In this document: positions 55,470-63,776 of the stretch, piece after piece
Layout: every line of letters begins with the position of its first letter
Numbering within the stretch: position 1 is the stretch's first letter
DNA from: Exiguobacterium aestuarii
GTDB lineage: Bacteria > Bacillota > Bacilli > Exiguobacteriales > Exiguobacteriaceae
Reading direction: 5' to 3'
DNA: 64,000 nucleotides
Assembly: GCF_020171655.1 (NCBI RefSeq)
Contig: NZ_JAIVAC010000002.1
Location: forward strand, 186,001 to 250,000
Program-made: the position numbers and the translations under genes
Notes under the pieces: model-generated
The model's input: the letters and a program-made list of their open reading frames with translations, nothing else
What the model was told of the DNA's origin: nothing
Databases searched by the model: none

Positions 55470-55489
55470 AAAGAACCGCACTGCGGTTC
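55470..55489 (-). terminator. terminator of the downstream UDG-like gene
   Basis: GAACCGCA/TGCGGTTC followed by TTTT on the minus strand; the stem overlaps the stop codon. Confidence 0.8.
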
Positions 55490-56228
55490 AGAGTGGATGT
55501 CGTTTAAAATGTTCGGCGATGTGTCGCTTCATGGCGTCTCGATTTTCGGCGAAGATGCGATGGCGATGACCGTTCCCACCAGACGGATGTGGAAACCCAC
55601 TCACCACACGTTCCTGATCCAAGAGCCCTCGCTCAACCAATAATTCCATAGCTCGCCTCACGTTCACGCCCATCGGTAGGATGAGTGCATCTTGAAGATG
55701 GGCCATCTCTTCTGCGAAGATTCCTTCTACGTATGGTCGAAACAGCTTTGTTCGAATCATATCCGGGCTCGATCCGTTATAGTTCTTGCCCTTATAAAAG
55801 ACTGGATAAGGGAGGACCGCCGTGTTTTGAACGAGATGGTTCGCTGATCCAAACAAATCGAGGGAAGATTCGATTCCAAGATGATGATGTAACTCCAAAT
55901 CGTCTAGCATCGTCACCAAGTTCTTTCGAATCGGACCGGAAAAACTGCCACGTTGTTTGACGGCTCGAAGCGCCTCTTCGTCCGTGGCATCTTCTAAGTC
56001 ACGGATTGCTTCGAACGACTGACGCATTTGATACAAGCCTGGCGTGATTCCCGCGATGACGACTTTCGCCTTTGGATTGAAGTATTCAAACGGTGCGTAA
56101 TAGATGTCGAGTTGTTTCTTTTCATCACGGTCTAACAAAAAGTCTTCACTTTTTAACGTCTCTTCTTCTAAATTTGATAACTGCAAAATTTTCGATTTGT
56201 ACGTGTGAAATAACTCTGTCCGTGTCAT
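55488..56228 (-). CDS. uracil-DNA-glycosylase-superfamily-like protein
   Basis: This ~246-aa soluble protein has KVVIAGITPGLYQM (motif-1-like), ILPMGVNVRRAM in the middle and a late GFPHPSGGNGHR that resembles the HPS-containing motif 2 of uracil-DNA glycosylases. AAAGGAG lies 10 nt before the ATG at 56228. The residues fit UDG-fold proteins better than the other two members of this group in the window. Base-excision activity is inferred only. Confidence 0.65.
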   Translation of the reverse strand: MTRTELFHTYKSKILQLSNLEEETLKSEDFLLDRDEKKQLDIYYAPFEYFNPKAKVVIAGITPGLYQMRQSFEAIRDLEDATDEEALRAVKQRGSFSGPIRKNLVTMLDDLELHHHLGIESSLDLFGSANHLVQNTAVLPYPVFYKGKNYNGSSPDMIRTKLFRPYVEGIFAEEMAHLQDALILPMGVNVRRAMELLVERGLLDQERVVSGFPHPSGGNGHRHRIFAENRDAMKRHIAEHFKRHPL

Positions 56229-56322
56229 GTAACTGACACTCCTTTCGTTTGCTTCCTTCATCTCTATTTCCCTAAATCTTCATGTGACAAAAGTTCATGT
56301 TTCAGACAAATGCTATCCAAAA

Positions 56323-56336
56323 ATAAAGCGCTTTCA
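56323..56336 (-). promoter_or_regulatory. cre-like site upstream of the alcohol dehydrogenase
   Basis: On the minus strand TGAAAGCGCTTTAT matches cre at 13 of 14. It is ~85 nt before the start codon. Confidence 0.55.
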
Positions 56337-56421
56337 TTCCATTTTTTGTGATATTCTGACGGTGTGATTCAGAGTGTTTTTAGGCAGATTCGCTAATTTC
56401 TCACAAGGAGTGTGTTCAAAC

Positions 56422-57453
56422 ATGAAAGCAGTCGTTGTCAATTCAGCAAGCAAAGCCAACGTTGAAGTCGTGGAAAAGGAAATTCGTCCATTACAATCTG
56501 GGGAAGCGCTCGTCGATGTCGAGTACTGTGGCGTTTGTCATACGGACCTTCACGTCGCGGCCGGTGACTTCGGGGATGTCCAAGGACGTGTGCTCGGTCA
56601 TGAAGGGATTGGGATCGTGTCAAAAATCGCGGACGATGTCAAAAGTCTAAAAGTTGGCGACCGTGTCAGCATCGCCTGGATGTACCATGCGTGTGGTCGC
56701 TGCGAATATTGTACGACGGGACGCGAGACGTTCTGCCGAAACGTTCAAAATGCCGGCTATAGCGTTGACGGTGGCATGGCTGAGCAAAGTATCGTCGTGG
56801 CAGATTATGCCGTCAAAGTGCCAGAAGGCTTGGATCCTGCACAAGCCTCAAGTATCACATGTGCGGGCGTCACGACGTATAAGGCCATCAAAGTCGCGGA
56901 CGTGAAGCCTGGGGAGACGGTCGTCATCTACGGTTGTGGTGGACTCGGCAACCTAGCCATCCAATATGCAAAACATGTTTTCAACGCGCACGTCATCGCT
57001 GTCGATTTGAACGACGACAAGCTAGAACTCGCTAAAGAGAGCGGCGCCGATTTGACGATCAACCCTTCGAACGAGGGAGATGCGGCGGACATCGTTCAAG
57101 AGAAGTTCGGCGGAGCACACGCCGCAGTCGTCACGGCCGTCTCAAAAGTTGCCTTCAATTCAGCGGTCAACGCCGTTCGAGCCTGCGGGAAAGTCGTAGC
57201 CGTCGGGCTTCCTTCTGAAACGATGGATTTGAACATCCCCCGTCTCGTTCTCGATGGGATTGAAGTTGTCGGGTCTCTCGTCGGGACACGTAAAGACCTA
57301 GAAGAGGCTTTCCAGTTCGGAGCCGAAGGACTCGTCGTCCCGGTCGTTCACAAGCGTTGCCTTCACGAAGTGCAAGACGTGTTCGAAGAGATGGAACAAG
57401 GGAAAATTCAGGGACGGATGGTCATCGATTTCAAAAATAAAGACTGCCAGTAA
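56422..57453 (+). CDS. adhP: zinc-dependent alcohol dehydrogenase (AdhP type)
   Basis: This 343-aa MDR-family enzyme interconverts primary alcohols and aldehydes with NAD+. Catalytic zinc ligands are Cys39 and His60 (GHEGIG) with a further Cys near 146. The structural zinc site is C91-x2-C94-x2-C97-x7-C105. The Rossmann motif GCGGLGNL is near 170. AAGGAG precedes the ATG at 56422. The cre-like site upstream suggests CcpA control of fermentation. Ends at a strong terminator. Confidence 0.9.
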   Translation: MKAVVVNSASKANVEVVEKEIRPLQSGEALVDVEYCGVCHTDLHVAAGDFGDVQGRVLGHEGIGIVSKIADDVKSLKVGDRVSIAWMYHACGRCEYCTTGRETFCRNVQNAGYSVDGGMAEQSIVVADYAVKVPEGLDPAQASSITCAGVTTYKAIKVADVKPGETVVIYGCGGLGNLAIQYAKHVFNAHVIAVDLNDDKLELAKESGADLTINPSNEGDAADIVQEKFGGAHAAVVTAVSKVAFNSAVNAVRACGKVVAVGLPSETMDLNIPRLVLDGIEVVGSLVGTRKDLEEAFQFGAEGLVVPVVHKRCLHEVQDVFEEMEQGKIQGRMVIDFKNKDCQ

Positions 57454-57478
57454 AAAACGAGGCCTTGTGCCTCGTTTT
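57454..57478 (+). terminator. terminator of adhP
   Basis: AAAACGAGGC/GCCTCGTTTT with a 5-nt loop. Confidence 0.85.
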
Positions 57479-57493
57479 GTTCTAGATTGACGT

Positions 57494-57522
57494 TGACGGG
57501 GTATAGTTGCTTTTGTATAGTT
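57494..57522 (+). promoter_or_regulatory. sigma-A promoter of the marR gene
   Basis: TTGACG, a 17-nt spacer and TATAGT. TTGACGTTGA at 57488-57497 overlaps the -35 and is repeated inverted at 57575-57584. Confidence 0.75.
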
Positions 57523-57565
57523 AGGAACGTCTTAAAACCTGGAAACGAAAGAGGAGTGACTTGAT

Positions 57566-57991
57566 TTGACTCCATCAACGTCAACACGTCTACTTGATTT
57601 ACTGACAGAACGAAACGATCAAGTTCGACGCATAAGTGAACAATCCTGGAATGAGCAGAGTGACATCCACATCTCAAACTCTGAATGGTATATTCTTGCT
57701 ACACTTTATCAAGCCAAGACGACCATTGCCGAGGTCACACGAGACGTCCATATCTCGCGGCAAGCGATTCATAAACTGATTAAGAATCTAGAAGGTAAGG
57801 CGCTCGTCCTCGTGACGGACCATCCGCAAAATCGAAAGGACAAATGCATCGAGCTGACCTCTCTCGGTCACACTTGTTATGAACAGAATGAGGCGCTCAA
57901 AGCGCAACTCGAGCAACGGATCCAAGAAAGCATCGGACAAGAGGCGTTCAATCAACTGAAAACCATTCTACGGATAGACTGGAAACTGTAA
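57566..57991 (+). CDS. MarR family transcriptional regulator (TTG start)
   Basis: This 141-aa winged-helix protein has EWYILATLYQAKTTIAEVTR, a recognition helix ISRQAIHKLIKNLEGKALV and the wing DHPQNRKDKCIELTSLG, the MarR layout. GAGGAG is 9 nt before a TTG. Two Cys residues (CIELTSLGHTC, ~93 and ~103) could allow redox sensing, but that is speculation. It likely binds the AACGTCAA element found in its own control region and upstream of the next gene. Confidence 0.85.
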   Translation: MTPSTSTRLLDLLTERNDQVRRISEQSWNEQSDIHISNSEWYILATLYQAKTTIAEVTRDVHISRQAIHKLIKNLEGKALVLVTDHPQNRKDKCIELTSLGHTCYEQNEALKAQLEQRIQESIGQEAFNQLKTILRIDWKL

Positions 57992-58042
57992 TCGTGTCGG
58001 GTTCACTCGTCACGATTTTTATATGCACACCTTGCACCAAAC

Positions 58043-58082
58043 GTCAACCGAGTTGACATTTCACCTTCTGAATGACTATGCT
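58043..58082 (+). promoter_or_regulatory. carD promoter with palindromic operator
   Basis: TTGACA (58053-58058), 18 nt, TATGCT (58077-58082). The perfect palindrome GTCAAC-CGA-GTTGAC (58043-58057) overlaps the -35 and extends the AACGTCAA element seen at marR. Confidence 0.65.
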
Positions 58083-58107
58083 TATAGATAAGGAAGAGGT
58101 GATCGAC

Positions 58108-58626
58108 TTGTTTAAAGCTGGAGACTTAATCATCTACTCGACCCATGGCGTATGTCGCATCGACGACATTTCGGACAAAACGGTCGCAGGAGAAACGAAA
58201 TCGTACTATACGCTTCACCCCATCAACAACTCACAGAAGTTGCAGATTAGCATCCCGATCGATAATGACAATGTGATGATGTTGACGTTGCTCGAAGCAG
58301 ACGAAGCATCAGAGATTTTAGAGTCGTTCCGCTCGCCTGGCGTTGAATGGAATCCGCATTCGAACAATCGCAATCGTGAATTTTTAAATGTTGTCCATTC
58401 AGGAAACCGTCACGAGATCGCTCAAGTCGTGAATACGTTGAGCCGTCGTCAAATCGAATCGCTACAGGCAAACAAAAAGCTGTACGAACAAGATCGTAAA
58501 ATTTTAGAGAACGCCAAAACCATTTTGGTGAAAGAACTCTCGCTCGCTCTTGAACGTTCAGAGAGCGACATCGAACGTCAAATCGGTGAATACTTACATG
58601 AAAGCATGGCGACACTCACACCTTGA
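58108..58626 (+). CDS. CarD family transcriptional regulator (TTG start)
   Basis: This ~172-aa protein starts MFKAGDLIIYSTHGVCRI, the CarD/TRCF RNA-polymerase-interaction domain, and has a helical C-terminal half (IESLQANKKLYEQDRKILENAKTILVKELS). CarD-type factors bind RNA polymerase and stabilise open promoters. GAGGTG is 6 nt before the TTG. It resembles Bacillus YdeB. An operator-like palindrome over its promoter suggests repression, perhaps by the adjacent MarR. Confidence 0.82.
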   Translation: MFKAGDLIIYSTHGVCRIDDISDKTVAGETKSYYTLHPINNSQKLQISIPIDNDNVMMLTLLEADEASEILESFRSPGVEWNPHSNNRNREFLNVVHSGNRHEIAQVVNTLSRRQIESLQANKKLYEQDRKILENAKTILVKELSLALERSESDIERQIGEYLHESMATLTP

Positions 58627-58654
58627 CCCTTCCACGTGGAAGAGGTCTTTTTTT
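58625..58654 (+). terminator. terminator of carD
   Basis: GACCCTTCCAC/GTGGAAGAGGTC followed by seven T residues. Confidence 0.8.
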
Positions 58655-58738
58655 GTTCTGTCACAATAATATACTTATTTTTACAATTATGGGGTATCCT
58701 AATACAAATAACTCACACGATATAGGGAGGATGTTAGG

Positions 58739-59653
58739 ATGCAACTGCACTCTAGTACGACCCATGTCACCGACACGCATGTGATTCGAGCCATCGAAAA
58801 TAATTTGGCCATCATCCGATTCAATGAAGACAGACGCGTCGCCTACGTCAACGAGATTTTCGCCAGAACGATGGGCTATGAAGTCACTCAATTGATGGGA
58901 CGACACCATCGTGACCTTTGCTTGCCGGAGTTTGCAAACAGTCCCCAGTATGACTTGTTTTGGCGGAAACTGATGCAAGGAGTCAGTTATCATGACAAAA
59001 TCGAACGTCTTGCTGCAGATGGTCGAACGGTTTGGTTAGAAGCCACCTATATGCCTATTTTTGATGATACGAACAGACGTGTCATTGGTGTCTCTAAGAT
59101 TGCAGCTGATATCACATCACGTCAACAGGATGTTCTCCATCTAGCAAACAACCTTCAAGAAACATCAGAGTACTTATCCGCACAGTCTAAGGTTGGTAAG
59201 CAGGACGGAGAACATGTGCTAGAAAATGTGAAACAAATTGAAGCAGAATCGATTCAAAACAGGGAACACCTTCTTGCACTCCAACAAGAGGCAAAGATGA
59301 TCACGGACATCGTCCAAACGATTCGCGAAATCGCTGCCCAAACGAATTTGCTCGCACTCAATGCGGCCATCGAGGCGGCACGAGCAGGTGAGCATGGGCG
59401 CGGGTTCAATGTCGTCGCCACGGAAGTGCGTAATCTGTCGAATAAAGTGTCCCTCTCGATCACAGAAGTGAATCACAATATCGAAGGAATCGTCAAACGG
59501 ATCGATGACGTGTCCACGAGCATCGGACGCATCTCTCACAAAGTGAAAGATAGCTCCGGACAACTCGAACAGACGGTCCGAGAGTTCGAGAAATTAGCGG
59601 ATTCAGCAGCTACACTCGAACAACAGGCGAAGACGTTTCTTAAAATGGTATGA
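58739..59653 (+). CDS. soluble PAS-domain chemoreceptor-like protein
   Basis: This 304-aa protein has an N-terminal PAS/PAC domain (~15-130; VAYVNEIFARTMGYEVTQLMG, VSKIAADITSRQQ) joined to an MCP signalling domain. Its hairpin tip is complete (IREIAAQTNLLALNAAIEAARAGE, then GRGFNVVATEVRNLS). There is no membrane helix or HAMP, so it should sense inside the cell, perhaps a redox or aerotaxis signal, and talk to CheA/CheW. The signalling domain is short. It starts at an ATG behind AGGGAGG. Confidence 0.88.
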   Translation: MQLHSSTTHVTDTHVIRAIENNLAIIRFNEDRRVAYVNEIFARTMGYEVTQLMGRHHRDLCLPEFANSPQYDLFWRKLMQGVSYHDKIERLAADGRTVWLEATYMPIFDDTNRRVIGVSKIAADITSRQQDVLHLANNLQETSEYLSAQSKVGKQDGEHVLENVKQIEAESIQNREHLLALQQEAKMITDIVQTIREIAAQTNLLALNAAIEAARAGEHGRGFNVVATEVRNLSNKVSLSITEVNHNIEGIVKRIDDVSTSIGRISHKVKDSSGQLEQTVREFEKLADSAATLEQQAKTFLKMV

Positions 59654-59657
59654 CGCT

Positions 59658-59712
59658 AAAACCGTTCAAATGAAGCTGCGACAACGCGTCCTGCTTCGAT
59701 TGAACGGTTTTT
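59658..59712. terminator. bidirectional terminator
   Basis: AAAACCGTTCAA/TTGAACGGTTTT with an inner AAGC/GCTT pair, between the convergent chemoreceptor and UDG-like genes. Confidence 0.8.
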
Positions 59713-59713
59713 G

Positions 59714-60412
59714 TCAGTGTTCTTTAAACTGGTTCAATACATCATCTCTTAACTGTTGAAACGCATTGCCCTTCCGTCCATAGTATTTCAAGTGCTTCGT
59801 ACAAAAGACGACGCCTCTCGCACCACAAGGATAGTTGATTGGAATGGGACCAAGGTCAATCCAGTCTTTGAGCCGATAAGACCGATTGTAAACCAATGGT
59901 GAAATTATCTTTTCAGACTTTAACCATTTCATCAAATCACGTGTCGCATCCAGACTATGCACGATGACGACAGGCGGGGCATGCTCAAGCATCAATTTAC
60001 GAAACCATTCCTGACCAACTTTTTGAATTCGAGGCGACATCGCCTTTAATTGTTTCGCATTTTTCGTCGGATATGCATTGATATTCGTCTCCAATACTTC
60101 GATTTTCCCATTCGACTTCGTTTCTAAATGTTCTACCAGATGATTCAGTCCAATTCTCGTTTTTGAAAAAGGTTTCTTTCCTTTTTGTACGTTTTTCTGC
60201 TGAATGAACGTTAAAAACGATTCTCTGTCCGTGATTAAATCAATGTATCGTTTGACATCATAATTTACATCTATTTTCAAAATCGAAGATGCTGGATTGA
60301 TTCCAACTACAAAGACATTCGGTTTCGACAATTTGTACTTGCTGACAAACGGTCGCAAATATTCTTTCGTAGTGATGCTCTCAACAAACTCTGTCAACCC
60401 GTCTTGATTCAT
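59714..60412 (-). CDS. uracil-DNA-glycosylase-superfamily-like protein
   Basis: This ~232-aa protein has VFVVGINPASSIL (motif-1-like), a Lys-rich middle, and VVIVHSLDATRDLMKWL in the position of the UDG-fold central strand. The histidine/serine pattern of active glycosylases is not seen, so it may be an inactive or differently specific relative. AAGGAGCGGTG sets the ATG at 60412. It lies 13 nt after the stop of the upstream unknown gene, a likely operon. The pair is slightly A+T-rich. Confidence 0.5.
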   Translation of the reverse strand: MNQDGLTEFVESITTKEYLRPFVSKYKLSKPNVFVVGINPASSILKIDVNYDVKRYIDLITDRESFLTFIQQKNVQKGKKPFSKTRIGLNHLVEHLETKSNGKIEVLETNINAYPTKNAKQLKAMSPRIQKVGQEWFRKLMLEHAPPVVIVHSLDATRDLMKWLKSEKIISPLVYNRSYRLKDWIDLGPIPINYPCGARGVVFCTKHLKYYGRKGNAFQQLRDDVLNQFKEH

Positions 60413-60425
60413 GAGACACCGCTCC

Positions 60426-60914
60426 TTATTCATCTTCAATCTGTAGCGATTCTGCCGACGCCGTATTCGTGATTTTATGGTACTGCTCGAATTCATCTGT
60501 GACTTCTTCTAGATATTCAGGACCGACGAATAGCACGTTCGTCCCCTTCTCGACCAATATGAGAGGATACCCTTGAAATGTGACTGCATCAATCACATCC
60601 TGTACGTTCGATAGAATCAATGTATCTTGTGTAGGATGGAATAATCTCACTTCGTGGAGATCAAGCCATTGCAACACACGTTTGAATTCCCATGCTCCAT
60701 CTAACGCTATGGAGACGAGCACATAGTGACCGTTCTGACGCATCAGCACAGCAAAACAATCAGCGAGTTGAATCGACTCTGTCTTCAGTTCCGTTGCATA
60801 CTCCTCATAATTCGGAATGACACAATACTCGAAGTATTCATCGTATGTTCGCAGATGTTTTAGATAACGTGCATATTTTTTCTGCTCCCACTTACTCAGT
60901 TTAATCGGATCGAT
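60426..60914 (-). CDS. unknown protein with probable ATC start
   Basis: The reading frame is open back to a stop near 60941. Codons from 60914 to the first ATG at 60743 look coding (IDPIKLSKWEQKKYARYL; TYDEYFEYCVIPNYEEYA), but contain no ATG or TTG and only one late GTG. A perfect AAGGAGGG at 60922-60929 points, at 7-nt spacing, to an in-frame ATC at 60914. A frame starting at 60749 would omit the first third. The 163-aa product is soluble and acidic. No family recognised. It is co-transcribed with the UDG-like gene. Confidence 0.5.
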   Translation of the reverse strand: MDPIKLSKWEQKKYARYLKHLRTYDEYFEYCVIPNYEEYATELKTESIQLADCFAVLMRQNGHYVLVSIALDGAWEFKRVLQWLDLHEVRLFHPTQDTLILSNVQDVIDAVTFQGYPLILVEKGTNVLFVGPEYLEEVTDEFEQYHKITNTASAESLQIEDE

Positions 60915-60983
60915 GACGTATCCCTCCTTTTCATATTCCTATTTTTGTAAATACCCATTTTTTTATTCTCCTTTTACAGTCCC

Positions 60984-61017
60984 AAAAGAAAAAGCGAGCA
61001 TACGATTGTATACTCGC
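60984..61017 (-). terminator. terminator of mqo
   Basis: GCGAGTATAC/GTATGCTCGC on the minus strand (one mismatch at the centre), followed by a T run. Confidence 0.85.
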
Positions 61018-61027
61018 CTCATTCTCT

Positions 61028-62527
61028 TCAGTTGTGGACCATGTCCTTTTCTTCCAAACCGAGCGTGACCGCTGTCGATTCGTGAATCGTCTTGAACAGG
61101 TCCGGATGTTCCGAAAGTTTCAAGCCATATGACGGAACCATCTCTTTGATTTTCTCTTCCCACTCCGGTAACTGTTGCGGGAAGCACTGCTCGAGCACTT
61201 TCAACATGACATGAACAGCTGTCGATGCGCCTGGAGAAGCACCAAGAAGTGCCGCAACGGAACCATCTTCCGCGCTGACGACTTCTGTTCCGAACTGAAG
61301 TGTCCCTTTTCCTTGCGGTGTATCTTTTATGACCTGAACCCGTTGCCCGGCCACAACGATTTCCCAATCTTCGTTCTTGGCGTTCGGGATGAATTCACGA
61401 AGTTCATCCATGCGCTTGTCGTGTGACAAGAGCACCTGTTCGATCAAGTATTTCGTGAGCGGCATCTCTTTTGCCCCTGCCGCAAGCATCGTGATGAGGT
61501 TGTTTGGTTTGACCGAACGAATCAAATCCAAGTTCGATCCTGTTTTCAAGAACTTCGGCGTGAAGCCGGCGAACGGTCCGAATAACAACTCTTTTCGTCC
61601 ATCGATAAAGCGTGTGTCGAGGTGCGGTACCGACATTGGTGGTGCCCCGACTTTCGCCTTTCCGTAGACCTTCGCGTGATGTTGCTCGATGACCTCACGA
61701 TTTTTACAGACGAGGAAGAGTCCACTGACTGGGAACCCGCCGATTTGTTTCGACTCCGGAATCCCTGTCTTTTGTAAGAGTGGTAAACTTCCGCCACCGC
61801 CTCCGATGAAGAGAAACGGTGCCGTATGCGTCTCAATCTTGTTCGCAGACAAGTCTTTCACTTTCACTTCCCAAAGACCGTTATCGAGACGCTTCACGTC
61901 CTCGACGCTATGGCCGTAGTTGACCTCGACTCCGTTTGATGTGAGATGGTCAAACAACATCCGTGTCAACGCGCCGAAGTTCACGTCCGTCCCTGAATCG
62001 ATTTTCGTCGCGGCAATCGGTTCGTCCGATGTCCGTCCGTCCATGATGAGCGGGAACCATTCCCGTAGCTGATTCGGATCGTCCGATAAGACCATGCCTT
62101 CAAATAACGGATTCGTTGTGAGCGCTTCCAAACGGCGTTTCAAGAAATCGACATTCTTTTCCCCTTGGACCATGCTCATATGTGGAATCGAACGAATGAA
62201 GGCACCCGGATTTTCAATCAATCCTTGCTTGACGAGATGTGCCCAAAACTGGCGTGAGATTTGGAATTGCTCGTTGACGTTGACCGCTTTGGAAATATCA
62301 ATCGTCCCATCCGCGTTCTCCGTTGTATAGTTTAATTCGCAAAGTGCGGCATGTCCCGTACCTGCGTTATTCCATTCGTTTGAACTTTCTTCCCCTGCTG
62401 CATCGAGCTTTTCGAACACTTTGATGTTCCACTCCGGTACGAGCTCTTTAAAGAGTGAACCGAGCGTTGCGCTCATAATGCCTGCCCCAATTAAAATGAC
62501 GTCTGTTCTCGTTTGCGTACTGCTCAT
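61028..62527 (-). CDS. mqo: malate:quinone oxidoreductase
   Basis: Mqo oxidises malate to oxaloacetate at the membrane surface and passes electrons to quinone, an FAD-dependent TCA-cycle step. The 499-aa length is normal. The FAD motif is [13 protein letters not shown]. Further blocks are [41 protein letters not shown] and [16 protein letters not shown] near the end. AAGGATGGGG supports the ATG at 62527, and a longer open frame upstream is rejected. A palindrome lies over its promoter region. Confidence 0.94.
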   Translation of the reverse strand: MSSTQTRTDVILIGAGIMSATLGSLFKELVPEWNIKVFEKLDAAGEESSNEWNNAGTGHAALCELNYTTENADGTIDISKAVNVNEQFQISRQFWAHLVKQGLIENPGAFIRSIPHMSMVQGEKNVDFLKRRLEALTTNPLFEGMVLSDDPNQLREWFPLIMDGRTSDEPIAATKIDSGTDVNFGALTRMLFDHLTSNGVEVNYGHSVEDVKRLDNGLWEVKVKDLSANKIETHTAPFLFIGGGGGSLPLLQKTGIPESKQIGGFPVSGLFLVCKNREVIEQHHAKVYGKAKVGAPPMSVPHLDTRFIDGRKELLFGPFAGFTPKFLKTGSNLDLIRSVKPNNLITMLAAGAKEMPLTKYLIEQVLLSHDKRMDELREFIPNAKNEDWEIVVAGQRVQVIKDTPQGKGTLQFGTEVVSAEDGSVAALLGASPGASTAVHVMLKVLEQCFPQQLPEWEEKIKEMVPSYGLKLSEHPDLFKTIHESTAVTLGLEEKDMVHN

Positions 62528-62598
62528 GAAAACCCCATCCTTATCCCCTGAATTTTTTGTCATACAACCGAAGAATCCCCATTCCTCAATCATATATT

Positions 62599-62622
62599 TT
62601 ATAATCGTTATACCGATTATAA
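62599..62622. promoter_or_regulatory. palindromic operator candidate upstream of mqo
   Basis: TTATAATCG-N6-CGATTATAA has 9-bp perfect arms. It contains TATAAT on either strand and lies ~75-95 nt before the mqo start codon, so a repressor here would block the promoter. Confidence 0.6.
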
Positions 62623-62718
62623 CTCTTTTGTGATGAATGATAAGGGTTATGTATGATTTTTTGTGCTGAAACTTTTTATGAAATTGTCATGATTCCTTGA
62701 AACGAAGGAGGTGTTCTT

Positions 62719-63177
62719 GTGAGACGCGGTCTAAGTTTTACAATCCCTAATCAATACCGTCATTTTTTACAAGATATTTTGACTCCTATCCCTCTCGACC
62801 AATATCAATGGAAGGTAATTGATGAGGAATCCTATGTTGTGAAAGATGAACAACTTGACTGTTTGTTGTTTCCGAAGTCGACCATTATCAATGGTCGACA
62901 ACTCAATGAACGGATCACTCAACAACACTATTTGATTTTTGTTGATATAAAAGCGTTCCACTCTAATATGTCCTCGGAAATCGTAACGTATGAAGATTTT
63001 CTACATAGCACGTGCGAGTTTGTGCTACTTGTAACGGACAGTCAGTACGTGACGATATACTGTAAAGACCAAGAGATGCTCAACTCCCTCTACGAAAATG
63101 CTTTTTTGCATGAATTCGAAGAGATTGCATACATCACAAGTCATAATGACTCGATGACACGCTTATCTTGCTGGTAA
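62719..63177 (+). CDS. DUF2691 family protein (GTG start)
   Basis: This 152-aa protein aligns with the DUF2691 family of Bacilli: RRGLSFTIPNQY at the start, TYEDFLHSTCEFVLLVTDSQYVTIYCKD in the middle and a final S.W. Families of this kind are soluble and uncharacterised. GAAGGAGGTG sets the GTG. The A+T content is higher than in the neighbours. The family assignment rests on recall of the pattern. Confidence 0.7.
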   Translation: MRRGLSFTIPNQYRHFLQDILTPIPLDQYQWKVIDEESYVVKDEQLDCLLFPKSTIINGRQLNERITQQHYLIFVDIKAFHSNMSSEIVTYEDFLHSTCEFVLLVTDSQYVTIYCKDQEMLNSLYENAFLHEFEEIAYITSHNDSMTRLSCW

Positions 63178-63204
63178 TTGAGCATTTCAAAAAGGAGAAT
63201 CCAC

Positions 63205-63747
63205 ATGTCCACACTCTATCTGATTCGTCACTGCTCGGCCTCCGGTCAAGAACCTGACGCACCACTCACGGAAGCGGGTCACGAACAAGCACACCTGCTC
63301 CTTGATTTCTTTCGTGAAATCCCGATTGACCGGATACTCTCAAGCGACTACACCCGAGCGGTCGCTTCGGTCACACCTCTTGCCGAAGCCCACCAACTTC
63401 CAATCGAACGTGAACCGTTGTTACGAGAGCGTATTCTGTCTGATGGACCGCTCGAAGACTGGCTGACACCGCTACGTCAGTCGTTCATCGACCCGACGTT
63501 CAAGTTGCCTGGTGCTGAATCTGGTGAGGAAGCGACTCAGCGAATCATGCAAGTGATCGAGCGTGTCCAGTCTCAACATGGCTCGATACTACTCGTGACT
63601 CACGGTAATCTGCTTGCGCTCCTCTTACAACGGCTTGATCCTAAATATGACTTTGAAACATGGCGTACGATGCGTAATCCAGACGTCTATCGTCTCGATT
63701 TAAGTAACGAAGAGCCCGTCATCAAATGCATATGGCCACATAAATAA
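63205..63747 (+). CDS. histidine phosphatase family protein
   Basis: This 180-aa PGAM-like phosphatase has the phospho-accepting His9 in YLIRHCSA (the usual RHG reads RHC), Arg in SSDYTRAVAS, Glu in PLLRERILSDGP, and the second His in LVTHGNLLAL. It starts at an ATG behind AAAGGAGAATCC. The substrate is probably a small phosphomonoester, not fixed by sequence. It follows the DUF2691 gene by 28 nt and may share its transcript. Confidence 0.85.
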   Translation: MSTLYLIRHCSASGQEPDAPLTEAGHEQAHLLLDFFREIPIDRILSSDYTRAVASVTPLAEAHQLPIEREPLLRERILSDGPLEDWLTPLRQSFIDPTFKLPGAESGEEATQRIMQVIERVQSQHGSILLVTHGNLLALLLQRLDPKYDFETWRTMRNPDVYRLDLSNEEPVIKCIWPHK

Positions 63748-63776
63748 GCCGCCTCGACATGAGACGGCTTTTATTA
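63746..63776. terminator. bidirectional terminator
   Basis: AAGCCGCCTC/GAGACGGCTT with a 5-nt loop and T runs, between convergent genes. Confidence 0.85.

Noticed and set aside
55379-55487. Possible S-box (SAM) riboswitch before metN
   Set aside because: The leader is only ~110 nt and shows none of the conserved S-box helices or a terminator.
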